Source: an uncultured Blautia sp. (GTDB lineage: Bacteria; Bacillota; Clostridia; Lachnospirales; Lachnospiraceae). From it: 64,000 bases of DNA. Positions 35,405 to 44,360 of the stretch are shown piece by piece. The stretch lies in assembly GCA_900541345.1 (NCBI GenBank), contig UQJE01000001.1:40852-104851 (forward strand), written 5' to 3'. The notes beneath the pieces are model-generated. The model was not told the DNA's origin. It saw nothing but the letters and a program-made list of their open reading frames with translations, and did no database searches. The position numbers were made by a program, and so were the translations under genes. The stretch's first letter is position 1, and every line of letters starts with the position of its first letter.

Positions 35405-35425
35405 TTTTACAAAAAGGAGAATCTT

Positions 35426-36310
35426 ATGAGACTTAATACCTTCTGTCTCTGCTGTCAGATCAACAAACAGGCTTCTATGATTGACAGTTTTCCGGACGAA
35501 AAAAAGAAGCTTGCCTACATGCAGAATGTCCTTACCCGGCTTACGAATCTTCAGGAAGATGACAACTCTCCCAGTCTTTATACAGAATTTCAGAAGCACT
35601 TTACCAAAACCTGGGGGATTGCACCAAAGGACTACACCGAATTAAAAAAAGAATTCAATCAGCTTATGATGGATCTGGAAGAAGAGCTTATGCTCTCCAT
35701 ACAAGAGAGCATCGACCCTCTGGAGCGCGCCCTGATTTATTCCAGAATTGGTAATTATATTGATTTTGCCGCTCTTTCCCATGTTAAAAAAGAAGAACTT
35801 TTATCTCTTATTGAAAAAGGAAAACAGGAAGCTCTTGGTAAAGAAGAATACCGCCGTTTCTGCGAAGAGCTTGCATCTGCCCGCTCTCTTGTCTACCTCA
35901 CAGACAACTGTGGGGAAATTGTTCTGGATAAGCTTGTGATCCGGATTTTAAAAGAGCGATTCCCCAAACTTAATATTCAGGTTATTGTACGAGGTTTCCC
36001 CGCTGCAAACGACGCCACAATAGAAGATGCCAAAATGTGCGGCCTTACAGAACTTGTATCTGTAATTGGAAACGGAAATGATGTGGGTGGCACATGGCTT
36101 CCCCACATCAGCAAAGAAAGTCTTTCTCTAATCAAAAATGCCGATGTAATTATTTCAAAGGGACAGGGAAATTTTGAGACGCTTCACGGCTGTGGTCTCA
36201 ATATTTACTATCTGTTTTTATGCAAATGCGAATGGTTTATGAGAATGTTCCAGGCAGAGAAATTTCAGGGAATGTTTGTAAACGAAAACAGGATTTCATC
36301 GGATTGCTGA
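35426..36310 (+). CDS. DUF89/ARMT1-like damage-control phosphatase
   Basis: 294-residue metal-dependent phosphatase family protein. Signature stretches: LTDNCGEIVLDK near 160, RGFPAANDATIEDA near 190 and SKGQGNFE near 250. The N-terminal CLCC with later Cys residues is typical of prokaryotic short DUF89 proteins. Members hydrolyse sugar phosphates or damaged phosphometabolites. It starts 22 bases after malQ with its own AAAGGAG, so it is probably in the malQ transcript and may clear sugar-phosphate side products. Confidence 0.88.
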   Translation: MRLNTFCLCCQINKQASMIDSFPDEKKKLAYMQNVLTRLTNLQEDDNSPSLYTEFQKHFTKTWGIAPKDYTELKKEFNQLMMDLEEELMLSIQESIDPLERALIYSRIGNYIDFAALSHVKKEELLSLIEKGKQEALGKEEYRRFCEELASARSLVYLTDNCGEIVLDKLVIRILKERFPKLNIQVIVRGFPAANDATIEDAKMCGLTELVSVIGNGNDVGGTWLPHISKESLSLIKNADVIISKGQGNFETLHGCGLNIYYLFLCKCEWFMRMFQAEKFQGMFVNENRISSDC

Positions 36311-36316
36311 TTCTTT

Positions 36317-36363
36317 TGACATAATGACGAAAAATCACTTCTGCTTTTTTCGTCATTATGACA
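36317..36363. repeat. long AT-rich inverted repeat upstream of msmX
   Basis: 18-bp arms at 36317-36334 and 36346-36363 with one mismatch, core CATAATGACGAAAAA. It may end the malQ-DUF89 transcript or act as a regulatory site for msmX; no T-tract follows on the plus strand. Confidence 0.55.
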
Positions 36364-36491
36364 AGAACCCGCAAAAAACTTTGTACAATTCTTCTCTAGC
36401 CCTTTTTTTCTGTTTTCGTTATACTATTTACAGTGAATAACACAGAAAACTATAACAATTTATATAATAATTTTTTTTGGAGGAAAGCAAA

Positions 36492-37604
36492 ATGGCAAGT
36501 TTATCTTTACAGCACATTAACAAAACTTATCCAAACGGTTTCCAGGCAGTTAAGGATTTCAACCTGGACATCGAAGACAAAGAATTCATCATTTTCGTAG
36601 GTCCTTCCGGATGTGGTAAATCCACAACTCTTCGTATGGTTGCAGGACTTGAGGAAATCACAAGCGGTACTTTAAAAATCGGCGATAAAGTTATGAACGA
36701 TGTTGAGCCGAAAGACCGTGATATTGCAATGGTATTCCAGAACTACGCTCTGTATCCACATATGACAGTTTATGACAACATGGCTTTCGGTCTGAAACTT
36801 CGTAAAGTTCCGAAAGATGAAATTGATAAAAAAGTTCGTGAGGCAGCAAGAATCCTTGACCTTGACAAACTGCTTGACCGTAAACCAAAAGCTCTTTCCG
36901 GTGGTCAGAGACAGCGTGTTGCTATGGGACGTGCTATCGTTCGTGATCCTAAGGTATTCCTTATGGACGAGCCTCTTTCAAATCTGGATGCAAAACTTCG
37001 TGTACAGATGCGTATCGAAATTTCCAAAATTCACCAGAGACTGGGCGCTACTATCATCTACGTAACACATGACCAGACAGAGGCTATGACACTTGGTACA
37101 AGAATCGTTGTTATGAAGGACGGTGTTGTTCAGCAGGTAGATACACCTCAGAACTTATACCAGAAACCGGGCAACCTGTTCGTAGCAGGATTCATGGGAT
37201 CTCCGCAGATGAACTTCCTTGATGCTGAAATCAAAGAAAACGGCGGAAACTTAATCGCTAAAATCGGCGAACACGACCTGATTATTCCTGCTGCAAAAGC
37301 AAAAGTTCTCAAAGACAACGGTTATGTAGGAAAAACAGTTGTTATGGGTATCCGTCCGGAAGACATTCATGATTCCCAGATGTTCATCGAGGCTTCTCCT
37401 AGCGCTCCAATGTCTTCTGTTGTTAAAGTTTACGAGCTTCTTGGTGCAGAAGTATTCCTGTACTTCGATGTAAACGGAACACAGGTAACAGCACGAGTTG
37501 ATCCACGTACAACATCAAAAACAGGCGACCCGATCAAATTCGCATTTGATATGGAAAAAGCACATTTCTTCGACAAAGAAACAGAGCTTGTTATCACAAA
37601 CTAA
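36492..37604 (+). CDS. msmX: sugar ABC transporter ATPase MsmX/UgpC type
   Basis: 370-residue ATPase of the carbohydrate uptake-1 family, often shared by several oligosaccharide importers. Walker A GPSGCGKST, signature LSGGQRQR, Walker B VFLMDEPLSNLDAKLR, H-loop YVTHDQTEAM, and a C-terminal TOBE region from about 240. No permease or binding protein is next to it, which fits a shared ATPase. Start 36492 is chosen over the in-frame ATG at 36477 because GGAGGAAAG precedes it. Codon usage looks like a highly expressed gene. A strong terminator follows. Confidence 0.93.
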   Translation: MASLSLQHINKTYPNGFQAVKDFNLDIEDKEFIIFVGPSGCGKSTTLRMVAGLEEITSGTLKIGDKVMNDVEPKDRDIAMVFQNYALYPHMTVYDNMAFGLKLRKVPKDEIDKKVREAARILDLDKLLDRKPKALSGGQRQRVAMGRAIVRDPKVFLMDEPLSNLDAKLRVQMRIEISKIHQRLGATIIYVTHDQTEAMTLGTRIVVMKDGVVQQVDTPQNLYQKPGNLFVAGFMGSPQMNFLDAEIKENGGNLIAKIGEHDLIIPAAKAKVLKDNGYVGKTVVMGIRPEDIHDSQMFIEASPSAPMSSVVKVYELLGAEVFLYFDVNGTQVTARVDPRTTSKTGDPIKFAFDMEKAHFFDKETELVITN

Positions 37605-37618
37605 TAAAAACAGAAGGT

Positions 37619-37646
37619 CCGGGGAGTTTTTCCCCGGGCTTTTTTT
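37619..37646 (+). terminator. terminator after msmX
   Basis: CCGGGG/CCCCGG stem with AGTTTTT loop, then a run of seven T. Confidence 0.92.
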
Positions 37647-37701
37647 ATTCGGATATGATATACTGATTCCGTCAATACAAGAAAGGAATTTTGTAAACTT
37701 A

Positions 37702-38784
37702 ATGAAATTGCAGCATATACTTCAGACATGTCTGGAAGATTGGAAAAATATAAGCGGACTGGATTTCTGCCTTCTGGACGAAGAAAACAGAATTTATGTA
37801 TCAACCTGCAACAGAAGGCTTCCGTCCCTCCAGCGCCTTTCTGATTTCCGGGATTCCTCTGCTCTGTGCATATCCAACACAGACTGCGGTTTTTACAAGA
37901 TCCAGGAAAACGAACAGCTCCTGTACATCCTTATTGTATGGGGAAAAACAGAGGCAGCTCCAACAATCGGCGAGCTTGCCGTATGCCAGATAAACAGTCT
38001 GATTACCGCCTACGCAGAAAAAAACGACAAGAATACCTTTATGCAGAATGTACTTCTGGAACGCTATCCCCAAATGGAAATTTTTAATCGGGCCAAAAAA
38101 CTTCATATCAGCACTTCTGCAAGGAGAGGCGTTTTTCTTGTAGAAACCCGTCAGCACAAAGATGAAAATGCCCTTGCGACCATACGGAATATTTTCTCCG
38201 CACGCACAAGGGACTTTATCACTGCTGTTGACGATTCCGGCATTATTGTAATCCGGGAGCTCCAGCCCTCGGAAGGAATCAAAGAGCTGGAAAATATCGC
38301 CTGTATGCTTGTAGATATGTTAAACACAGAAGCCATGACATCTGCCTGGGTATCCTACAGCAATATTGCCGAGGACATCAATCACCTTGCAGGAGCTTAT
38401 AAAGAAGCGCGCACTGCTCTCGAAGTAGGAAAGATTTTTTATGCAGATAAAAATGTCTTTGGATACAGTCGTCTTGGAATTGGGCGTCTGATTTACCAGC
38501 TTCCTGTTGAAATCTGCGAAATGTTTATTGAAGAAATTTTCCAGAATGAAACCCTGGACTCCATTGATCAGGAAACTTTAAATATTATACGCACATTTTT
38601 TGAAAACAACCTGAATCTTTCAGAAACATCAAGGCAGCTTTACGTACACAGAAACACCCTGGTATACCGTTTTGAAAAACTTCAGAAAAAATTCGGTCTG
38701 GATCTTCGAAGTTTTGAAGACGCTCTTACTTTTAAACTTGCCATGATGGTCGTCGATTATATTCACTATTCCAGAATTCACTGA
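37702..38784 (+). CDS. PucR/CdaR-family transcriptional regulator
   Basis: 360-residue regulator: N-terminal sensor-like half, a central GGDEF-like region typical of the family, and the C-terminal PucR helix-turn-helix (ENNLNLSETSRQLYVHRNTL, LVYRFEKLQKKFGLDLR). Start 37702 is used; GAAAGGAA lies 13 bases upstream, rather far. The frame is open to 37498 inside msmX, but that part is out of place. It lies just after msmX and may control sugar-transport genes. Its end overlaps modC by seven bases tail-to-tail. Confidence 0.85.
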   Translation: MKLQHILQTCLEDWKNISGLDFCLLDEENRIYVSTCNRRLPSLQRLSDFRDSSALCISNTDCGFYKIQENEQLLYILIVWGKTEAAPTIGELAVCQINSLITAYAEKNDKNTFMQNVLLERYPQMEIFNRAKKLHISTSARRGVFLVETRQHKDENALATIRNIFSARTRDFITAVDDSGIIVIRELQPSEGIKELENIACMLVDMLNTEAMTSAWVSYSNIAEDINHLAGAYKEARTALEVGKIFYADKNVFGYSRLGIGRLIYQLPVEICEMFIEEIFQNETLDSIDQETLNIIRTFFENNLNLSETSRQLYVHRNTLVYRFEKLQKKFGLDLRSFEDALTFKLAMMVVDYIHYSRIH

Positions 38785-39842
38785 AGAAGCATGATTTTTT
38801 CAGGGGGAAAATAAACACGGCAGGGCACAGATTTTTCATAAGAATCTGTGCTTTTTTTTGCCCGCATCAGCCAGATGGGAAAAGCCTCCGGTGCTTCCTG
38901 ACAACGTATGAGATACTGTTCCTCAAAGGGCGTTTCTGCCTCTTCCACTACCTCCACGGAAATTATATTTTCTGTTCTTTTTATACAGCCTGGAATGCTG
39001 TTTTCCTCTACCAGCCAGTGTCCCCGGACAGCCGCATGCGTATGACATGGAAGCACCTCTTTCTCTGTGCGAAGTGTTATCTTCCAATCTATGGCATATA
39101 TATGATGACTGTCAAGTCTCTGAATTTCCGTAATATTTTTACAACCTGTAAGACGGGCTGCCTCCGCAGAACCCGGCTCATCAAAAATACTTTTTGTCTC
39201 TCCGGATACAAGAATTTTTCCATCCTTTAAAAGCGTAAGCTCCCGACAAAAACGGAATACCTCCTCGCGGCTGTGCGTTACAAGAACCATATCCCCCTTA
39301 TAGTCCTTTAAAAACTCTTTCATATCTCTTTGCAGTACATCTTTTAAATAACTGTCCAGCGCAGAAAAAGGCTCATCAAGAAGAATCACATCCGGCTCTC
39401 CAATCATCATTCTCGCAAGAGCTGCTCTCTGCTGCTGACCTCCTGAAAGCTGGTGAGGATACCTCTTTTCCAGCCCTTCCAGGTGATAACGTCTGATGTA
39501 TTCTGCTATTTTTTTACTTCTGTCTTCTTTTTTTCCGCGAAAGCCGCAGCCTATGTTTTTTTCCACAGTCATAGTCGGAAAAAGCGCATAATTCTGAAAT
39601 AAATACCCTACTTTTCTCTTCTGAGGTTTTTCGTTGATTCCTTTTTCCGAATCAAATACTGTCTTTCCGTTAATTATGATCTTCCCCTTATCCGGTGTTT
39701 CAATTCCTGCTATGCAGCGAAGTGTCATGCTTTTTCCACTTCCCGATGCCCCCAGAATCCCCATAGAAGAGGAGGTGTCCGAAAACTTTACCTTAAGGGA
39801 AAAATCTCTGAAATTTTTCTCAATATCCACATATAAAGACAT
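38778..39842 (-). CDS. modC: molybdate ABC transporter ATPase
   Basis: 354-residue ATPase: Walker A GASGSGKSM, signature LSGGQQQR, Walker B VILLDEPFSALD, H-loop VTHSREE, and a C-terminal TOBE-like regulatory part (about 215-354). Start 39842 shares its A with the modB stop (TGATG) and has AGGAGG eight bases upstream; a GTG at 39851 lies on top of that site and is rejected. Confidence 0.92.
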   Translation of the reverse strand: MSLYVDIEKNFRDFSLKVKFSDTSSSMGILGASGSGKSMTLRCIAGIETPDKGKIIINGKTVFDSEKGINEKPQKRKVGYLFQNYALFPTMTVEKNIGCGFRGKKEDRSKKIAEYIRRYHLEGLEKRYPHQLSGGQQQRAALARMMIGEPDVILLDEPFSALDSYLKDVLQRDMKEFLKDYKGDMVLVTHSREEVFRFCRELTLLKDGKILVSGETKSIFDEPGSAEAARLTGCKNITEIQRLDSHHIYAIDWKITLRTEKEVLPCHTHAAVRGHWLVEENSIPGCIKRTENIISVEVVEEAETPFEEQYLIRCQEAPEAFPIWLMRAKKSTDSYEKSVPCRVYFPPEKIMLLQ

Positions 39843-40537
39843 CAGAGCCACCTCCTGCCTTTCATTCCTTTCCCGGAAATAATATTAATAAGCGCAACAA
39901 TGACAAAGGAAATCAGCACGATTACCACCGTCCAAAATCCTGCTGTTCCGTAATTCCCCGCTGCCGTTTCCGCAGCAATAGCCACGGAAACTGTCCTTGT
40001 TTTTCCAAGAATATTTCCTGCAAGCATGGAGGTTGCTCCATACTCTCCCATTGCTCTGGCAAAAGCAAGAACAGTACCTGATGCAATCCCGGGAGCTGCA
40101 GAAGGTACAATAACTTTCCAGAAAATTTCTCTGTCACTCATGCCAAGGGTCTGCCCTGCATAAAGAAGATTTACATCCACCTGCTCAAAGGCAGCTCTCG
40201 CATTTCGATACATAAGAGGAAAGGCGATCACTGCTGCAGCAATGATACATCCCTTCCAGGTTTGTACAATTTTAATATCAAAATTTTCAAAAAGAAAACT
40301 TCCCAAAGGGCGCTTTAAACTAAATAAAAGAAGAAGACAAAATCCTGCCACTGTGGGAGGCAGCACAAGCGGCATGGTAAGAAGTCCGTCCAGAAGTCCC
40401 CTCACTGTCACAGACAGCTTCATAACTTTTCTGGCACAAAAGATTCCCAGAAAAAAAGCAATGACAGTTGCCACGAATCCTGTTTTCAGAGAAATCCAGA
40501 GAGGACTCCAGTCGATTTCTGAAAGAAACTCTGTCAT
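39842..40537 (-). CDS. modB: molybdate ABC transporter permease
   Basis: 231-residue permease with five to six membrane segments and the coupling helix region GQTLGMSDREIFWKVIVPSA. It overlaps modA by four bases and modC by one, so the three are one translational unit. Confidence 0.94.
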   Translation of the reverse strand: MTEFLSEIDWSPLWISLKTGFVATVIAFFLGIFCARKVMKLSVTVRGLLDGLLTMPLVLPPTVAGFCLLLLFSLKRPLGSFLFENFDIKIVQTWKGCIIAAAVIAFPLMYRNARAAFEQVDVNLLYAGQTLGMSDREIFWKVIVPSAAPGIASGTVLAFARAMGEYGATSMLAGNILGKTRTVSVAIAAETAAGNYGTAGFWTVVIVLISFVIVALINIISGKGMKGRRWL

Positions 40538-41346
40538 TCTGCCTCTTTATACGCAGTAAAACCGTATTCCTCAAACACTTTCAGCGCCTCCTCGCTCTGA
40601 AGATATTCCAGAAATTCTGCTGCTGCCTCCTGGTCTTCCTCTGTTGCTTCTTTATTTTCCACAAGACCTGCCGGATAGAGAACCGGTGTCTTAAGACTTC
40701 CCTCCGGTGCTTCTGCAATCACCTCTACTTTATCTCCCACTGAAGCCGCATCTGTTGCATATACAACGCCAACCTCATTGCTTCCCTCGCTTACATTTGC
40801 AAGCACCTCTGTCACATTTTTTCCTTCGTTTATCTCCATTTTTTCCACATCTTCTGCAATTCCAAGATTTTCAAAAATCTCTCTTGCATACTGCCCTACC
40901 GGAACACTGTCTCCTGCAAGTGCAATATTCTCTGCATCTGTGATATTTTCAAAGCCGGTTACCTGCGTCTCCTGTCCTGCCGGTTTAATAAGAACAACCT
41001 TGTTCTCTAAAAGATCTACGATAGAATCCTCCGGAACCAGTTTTTCCTCTGCCAGAGCGTTCATCTGCTTCTCCGCAGCCGAGAAAAACACATCGCATCT
41101 TGCCCCCTCTTCAATCTGGGTCTGCAGAGTGCCTGAGCTGTCTGCATTATAGAGAATTTCCACTTCCGGGTACATCTCGTTGAAATTTTTCTGAATTTCT
41201 TCCATTGCATTACTTAAGCTCGCTGCAATAAAAACATAGATTTCTCCATCCAGGCTGCTGGTTTCTTCCTCTGCAGCCAGCACTGTCACAGCTGAAGAAA
41301 ATAACATAGTTCCTGTCATAAGTGCTGCAAACATTCTTTTCTTCAT
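40534..41346 (-). CDS. modA: molybdate-binding protein
   Basis: 270-residue exported binding protein. Signal peptide ends at TVLAAEE without a lipobox Cys. The family core YVFIAASLSNAMEEIQKNF and NADSSGTLQTQIEEG is clear, with ligand-contact Ser residues in AASLSN and SSG. First gene of modABC, reading from a promoter that overlaps the divergent molbindin promoter. Confidence 0.94.
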   Translation of the reverse strand: MKKRMFAALMTGTMLFSSAVTVLAAEEETSSLDGEIYVFIAASLSNAMEEIQKNFNEMYPEVEILYNADSSGTLQTQIEEGARCDVFFSAAEKQMNALAEEKLVPEDSIVDLLENKVVLIKPAGQETQVTGFENITDAENIALAGDSVPVGQYAREIFENLGIAEDVEKMEINEGKNVTEVLANVSEGSNEVGVVYATDAASVGDKVEVIAEAPEGSLKTPVLYPAGLVENKEATEEDQEAAAEFLEYLQSEEALKVFEEYGFTAYKEAE

Positions 41347-41398
41347 ATCATTTTCTCCTTTTTTGTTTATTTTTATTATGTTTTATTCTGTTTTATTT

Positions 41399-41427
41399 AT
41401 TTTACTGAAAACAGAGCGGGTTGTCAA
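41399..41427 (-). promoter_or_regulatory. promoter of modABC
   Basis: -35 TTGACA (41422-41427), 17-bp spacer, -10 TAAAAT (41399-41404) on the minus strand. Its -35 box overlaps the -35 box of the plus-strand promoter almost entirely. Confidence 0.7.
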
Positions 41428-41449
41428 TTTGATTTTGACGTGTTATGAT
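41421..41449 (+). promoter_or_regulatory. promoter of the molbindin-regulator transcript
   Basis: -35 TTGTCA (41421-41426), 17-bp spacer, -10 TATGAT (41444-41449). Two polymerases could not occupy this and the modABC promoter at once. Confidence 0.65.
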
Positions 41450-41455
41450 AAATTT

Positions 41456-41585
41456 CAGGTATTCTGGCAGCGCAGTACCAGGAGAATAAAAACAGATTCT
41501 CCTGGACAATCGTCCGCTTCGCACATCTTGTCATATACCATGAAAACTTATCACACAAAATTACAAAGAAACGAGGACTAAAATC
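41456..41585 (+). ncRNA. structured 5' leader of the molbindin gene (candidate switch)
   Basis: About 130 nt. A perfect 10-bp hairpin CCAGGAGAAT/ATTCTCCTGG spans 41478-41505. The 5' arm could also pair with TATTCTGG at 41460-41467, giving two alternative folds. No T-tract follows, so any control would act on translation or RNA stability. It was not recognised as a Moco riboswitch. Confidence 0.35.
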
Positions 41586-41798
41586 ATGAAATTAAGCGCA
41601 AGAAATCAGTTAAAAGGCAAAGTTGTAAGCATCAATAACGGAGCTGTCAACTCCATTGTATCTATCGACATCGGCGGAGGCAATATTATTACAGCCACAA
41701 TCTCCTGCAGTGCTGTAGAAGAATTGAATTTACAGGTTGGCTCTGACGCTTACGCTGTAATCAAGGCTACAAATGTTATGGTAGGAATTGATGAATAA
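41586..41798 (+). CDS. molbindin (single TOBE/Mop domain)
   Basis: 70-residue Mop protein with the TOBE pattern SARNQLKGKVVSINNGAVNS and a C-terminal AYAVIKATNVMVGI. Such proteins form hexamers that hold molybdate or tungstate. It lies divergent from modABC and overlaps the following regulator gene, so storage, import and control of molybdate are grouped here. Confidence 0.92.
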   Translation: MKLSARNQLKGKVVSINNGAVNSIVSIDIGGGNIITATISCSAVEELNLQVGSDAYAVIKATNVMVGIDE

Positions 41799-42717
41799 AT
41801 TTTATACTGCCCAGGAAATCGCAGATAAGCTGAAGATCAAGAAAAATACGGTATACGAACTGATTAAACGGGGCGAGCTTTCCTCCTCAAAGGTTGGGAA
41901 GCAGCTTCGCGTAAGCGAAGAACAGCTCGCCCTGTATCTGAAAACGACAAGCTCCAGCCGGGAAATATCTCTCAAAACACCCGACTTTCAGCCGGAAAGC
42001 TCTCTTTTAAAAAGAGATTATCTTCTCCATTCAAACGGGCTGATTCTCTGTGGCCAGACTTCTCCTGCTCTTGAGCTTCTTTTAAGTCAGATGTCCGTAC
42101 ACCCGGACAGCATTCCGGTGCTTCAGTCTCATATGAACAGCTACAATGGACTTTACTCCCTCTATTTCGGAAAGTCACACATTGCTTCTGCAAGCCTTTC
42201 TGAAGAAGATATTTGCTGTCTTGTTCCCGGAACAGAACTGACAGCAATCTGTCTCTATGAGTATCCTGTCGGGCTTTATGTAAAAAAGGGAAATCCCAAA
42301 AACATTGAAAATATCCGTGACCTGACACGGCCTGATATTACGTTTGCAAACAGGGAAAAAGGAAGTACACGCCGGATTTTTCTGGATCGGATTCTTATGA
42401 AAGAAAAAATTTCTCCCGGAAGTATTTTCGGATATGAAAGAGAACTGGTGTCTGACCTTTCTACAGCAGCTGCCATTATAGACGGCAGAGCAGATGCAGC
42501 TCTTGGGGAAGAACTGATCATCCGTCAGACACAGGCTTTATCTTTTCTTCCTATGGAGAAACTGCCCATGTATCTTGTTATGGAGACAACATCTATGGAG
42601 AAACCGGGCTTTGCACCTCTCCTGGAAATCATCCGCTCTGAGGAATACAGGACAATCCTGAAAAATCAGACAGGATATGATACTTCACACACAGGAGAAA
42701 TCCGAAATCTTCCATAA
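41791..42717 (+). CDS. HTH (excisionase-type) plus periplasmic-binding-domain regulator
   Basis: 308 residues. The N-terminal MerR/excisionase-like helix-turn-helix FYTAQEIADKLKIKKNTVYE (about 4-50) is fused to a PBP-like domain (about 80-300; LTAICLYEYPVGLYVKKGNP, TRRIFLDRIL). This architecture occurs beside molybdate or tungstate transporters and probably senses the oxyanion in the cytosol. ATG 41791 overlaps the molbindin stop; a TTG three bases earlier is possible. Confidence 0.85.
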   Translation: MNKFYTAQEIADKLKIKKNTVYELIKRGELSSSKVGKQLRVSEEQLALYLKTTSSSREISLKTPDFQPESSLLKRDYLLHSNGLILCGQTSPALELLLSQMSVHPDSIPVLQSHMNSYNGLYSLYFGKSHIASASLSEEDICCLVPGTELTAICLYEYPVGLYVKKGNPKNIENIRDLTRPDITFANREKGSTRRIFLDRILMKEKISPGSIFGYERELVSDLSTAAAIIDGRADAALGEELIIRQTQALSFLPMEKLPMYLVMETTSMEKPGFAPLLEIIRSEEYRTILKNQTGYDTSHTGEIRNLP

Positions 42718-42724
42718 AACTTTC

Positions 42725-42775
42725 AAAAGGGACTGTGCATGAAAGAAATCCTTTCAAACACAGCCCCTTTTCTTT
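42725..42775. terminator. bidirectional terminator between the HTH-PBP gene and glpK
   Basis: AAAGGGACTGTG...CACAGCCCCTTTT with inner TGAAAG/CTTTCA pairing. Confidence 0.8.
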
Positions 42776-42801
42776 TAAGCATATGAGACACAAATTTTGT
42801 A

Positions 42802-44298
42802 CTATTCGTCCCTAGCCCAGTCTCTCGTGCATCTCACAGCCTTTTTCCAGCCTCTTAACAGCTTCTTTCTCTTTTCCTCACTGGCAGACGGTTCAAACGC
42901 TCTTTCCATATTCCAGTTTCGTTTTACTTCCTCTGCATTTTCCCAGAATCCCGTTGCCATTCCCGCAAGGTAAGCAGCTCCAAGAGCAGTTGTCTCAATA
43001 CAGCTTGGACGCACCACTTCCCCACCCAGAATATCCGCCTGGAACTGCATAAGAAAATCGTTGGCGCTTGCCCCTCCGTCCACACGGAGAGAATTTAAAT
43101 GTACGCCTGCATCTTTCTCCATAGAGCGAATCACATCGTGCACCTGATACGCGAGCGATTCTACTGTTGCACGGATAAGATGGGCTTTTCCTGCTCCTCT
43201 TGTAAGCCCCAGGACAGCACCTCTTGCATACTGATCCCAGTAAGGAGCTCCAAGGCCTGCAAAGGCAGGAACAACATAGACACCATTTGTATCCGGCACA
43301 GACAGACAGTATTTTTCTGATTCTGAAGCTTTTTCCAGAAGCTCCAGTTCATCACGAAGCCACTGAATCGCCGCTCCACATACAAAAATACTTCCCTCAA
43401 GAGCATATCCGGGGCTTCCATCCGGATTGACGGCAATGGTTGTCAAAAGCCCCTGCTTTGATTCTACTGCCCGGTTTCCTGTGTGCATCAGAAGAAATCC
43501 GCCTGTTCCATATGTATTTTTCACATCTCCCGGCTGAAAACAGCACTGCCCGAAAAGCGCAGCCTGCTGATCTCCTGCCGCTCCCGAAATAGGAATCCTG
43601 CCCCCGATAAGGCTGGCGCTTGTATAGCCGTACACACAACTGCTTGGTTTTACTTCCGGAAGCATACTTTCCGGAATCCCAAGATATGAAAGAATCTCTT
43701 TATCCCACTGCTTTTTGCGAATATCAAACAACATGGTCCGGGAAGCATTTGTATAATCTGTTACATGGATTCTTCCTTTTGTAAGCTTCCAGATAATCCA
43801 GGTATCCACTGTTCCAAATAAAAGCTCTCCCTTTTGAGCCGCGTCTTTTGCTCCATTTACATGTTCAAGAATCCACTTGATTTTTGTCCCGGAAAAATAA
43901 GCGTCCGGAATCAGACCTGTTTTCTTTCGAATAACATCTCCAAACCCATCTTTTTCCAGTTCTTCTATCATCCCTGCTGTTCTGCGGCACTGCCACACAA
44001 TTGCCGGATAGACAGGATTTCCTGTTTTTTTATCCCACACAATGGTTGTTTCTCTCTGGTTTGTAATGCCGATTGCTTCAATATCCTCTGCATCTGCGCC
44101 AATCAGACTCATTGCTTCAATGGCAACCCCCATCTGGGATGACCAGATTTCATGAGGGTCATGCTCCACCCAGCCTGGTTTCGGGTAATACTGAGCAAAT
44201 TCCTTCCGTGCCACGCTGCACATTTTTCCCGCCTTATCAAAAAGAATGCACCGGGAACTTGTTGTCCCCTGATCCAATGCCATGATATATTTCCCCAT
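42802..44298 (-). CDS. glpK: glycerol kinase
   Basis: 498-residue FGGY kinase making glycerol 3-phosphate. N-terminal [37 protein letters not shown] and the C-terminal [14 protein letters not shown] are all family signatures. No glycerol facilitator gene is adjacent in the window. A terminator follows it. Confidence 0.97.
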   Translation of the reverse strand: MGKYIMALDQGTTSSRCILFDKAGKMCSVARKEFAQYYPKPGWVEHDPHEIWSSQMGVAIEAMSLIGADAEDIEAIGITNQRETTIVWDKKTGNPVYPAIVWQCRRTAGMIEELEKDGFGDVIRKKTGLIPDAYFSGTKIKWILEHVNGAKDAAQKGELLFGTVDTWIIWKLTKGRIHVTDYTNASRTMLFDIRKKQWDKEILSYLGIPESMLPEVKPSSCVYGYTSASLIGGRIPISGAAGDQQAALFGQCCFQPGDVKNTYGTGGFLLMHTGNRAVESKQGLLTTIAVNPDGSPGYALEGSIFVCGAAIQWLRDELELLEKASESEKYCLSVPDTNGVYVVPAFAGLGAPYWDQYARGAVLGLTRGAGKAHLIRATVESLAYQVHDVIRSMEKDAGVHLNSLRVDGGASANDFLMQFQADILGGEVVRPSCIETTALGAAYLAGMATGFWENAEEVKRNWNMERAFEPSASEEKRKKLLRGWKKAVRCTRDWARDE

Positions 44299-44360
44299 AA
44301 TAACACCTTCCTGTATTTATCACTGCAGCAAACAGCGTCCTTTTATCTTCTTCCTGCTGA

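Noticed and set aside
37498..37701. N-terminal extension of the PucR-type regulator
   Set aside because: This part overlaps the end of msmX in another frame and crosses its terminator; family start is near 37702.
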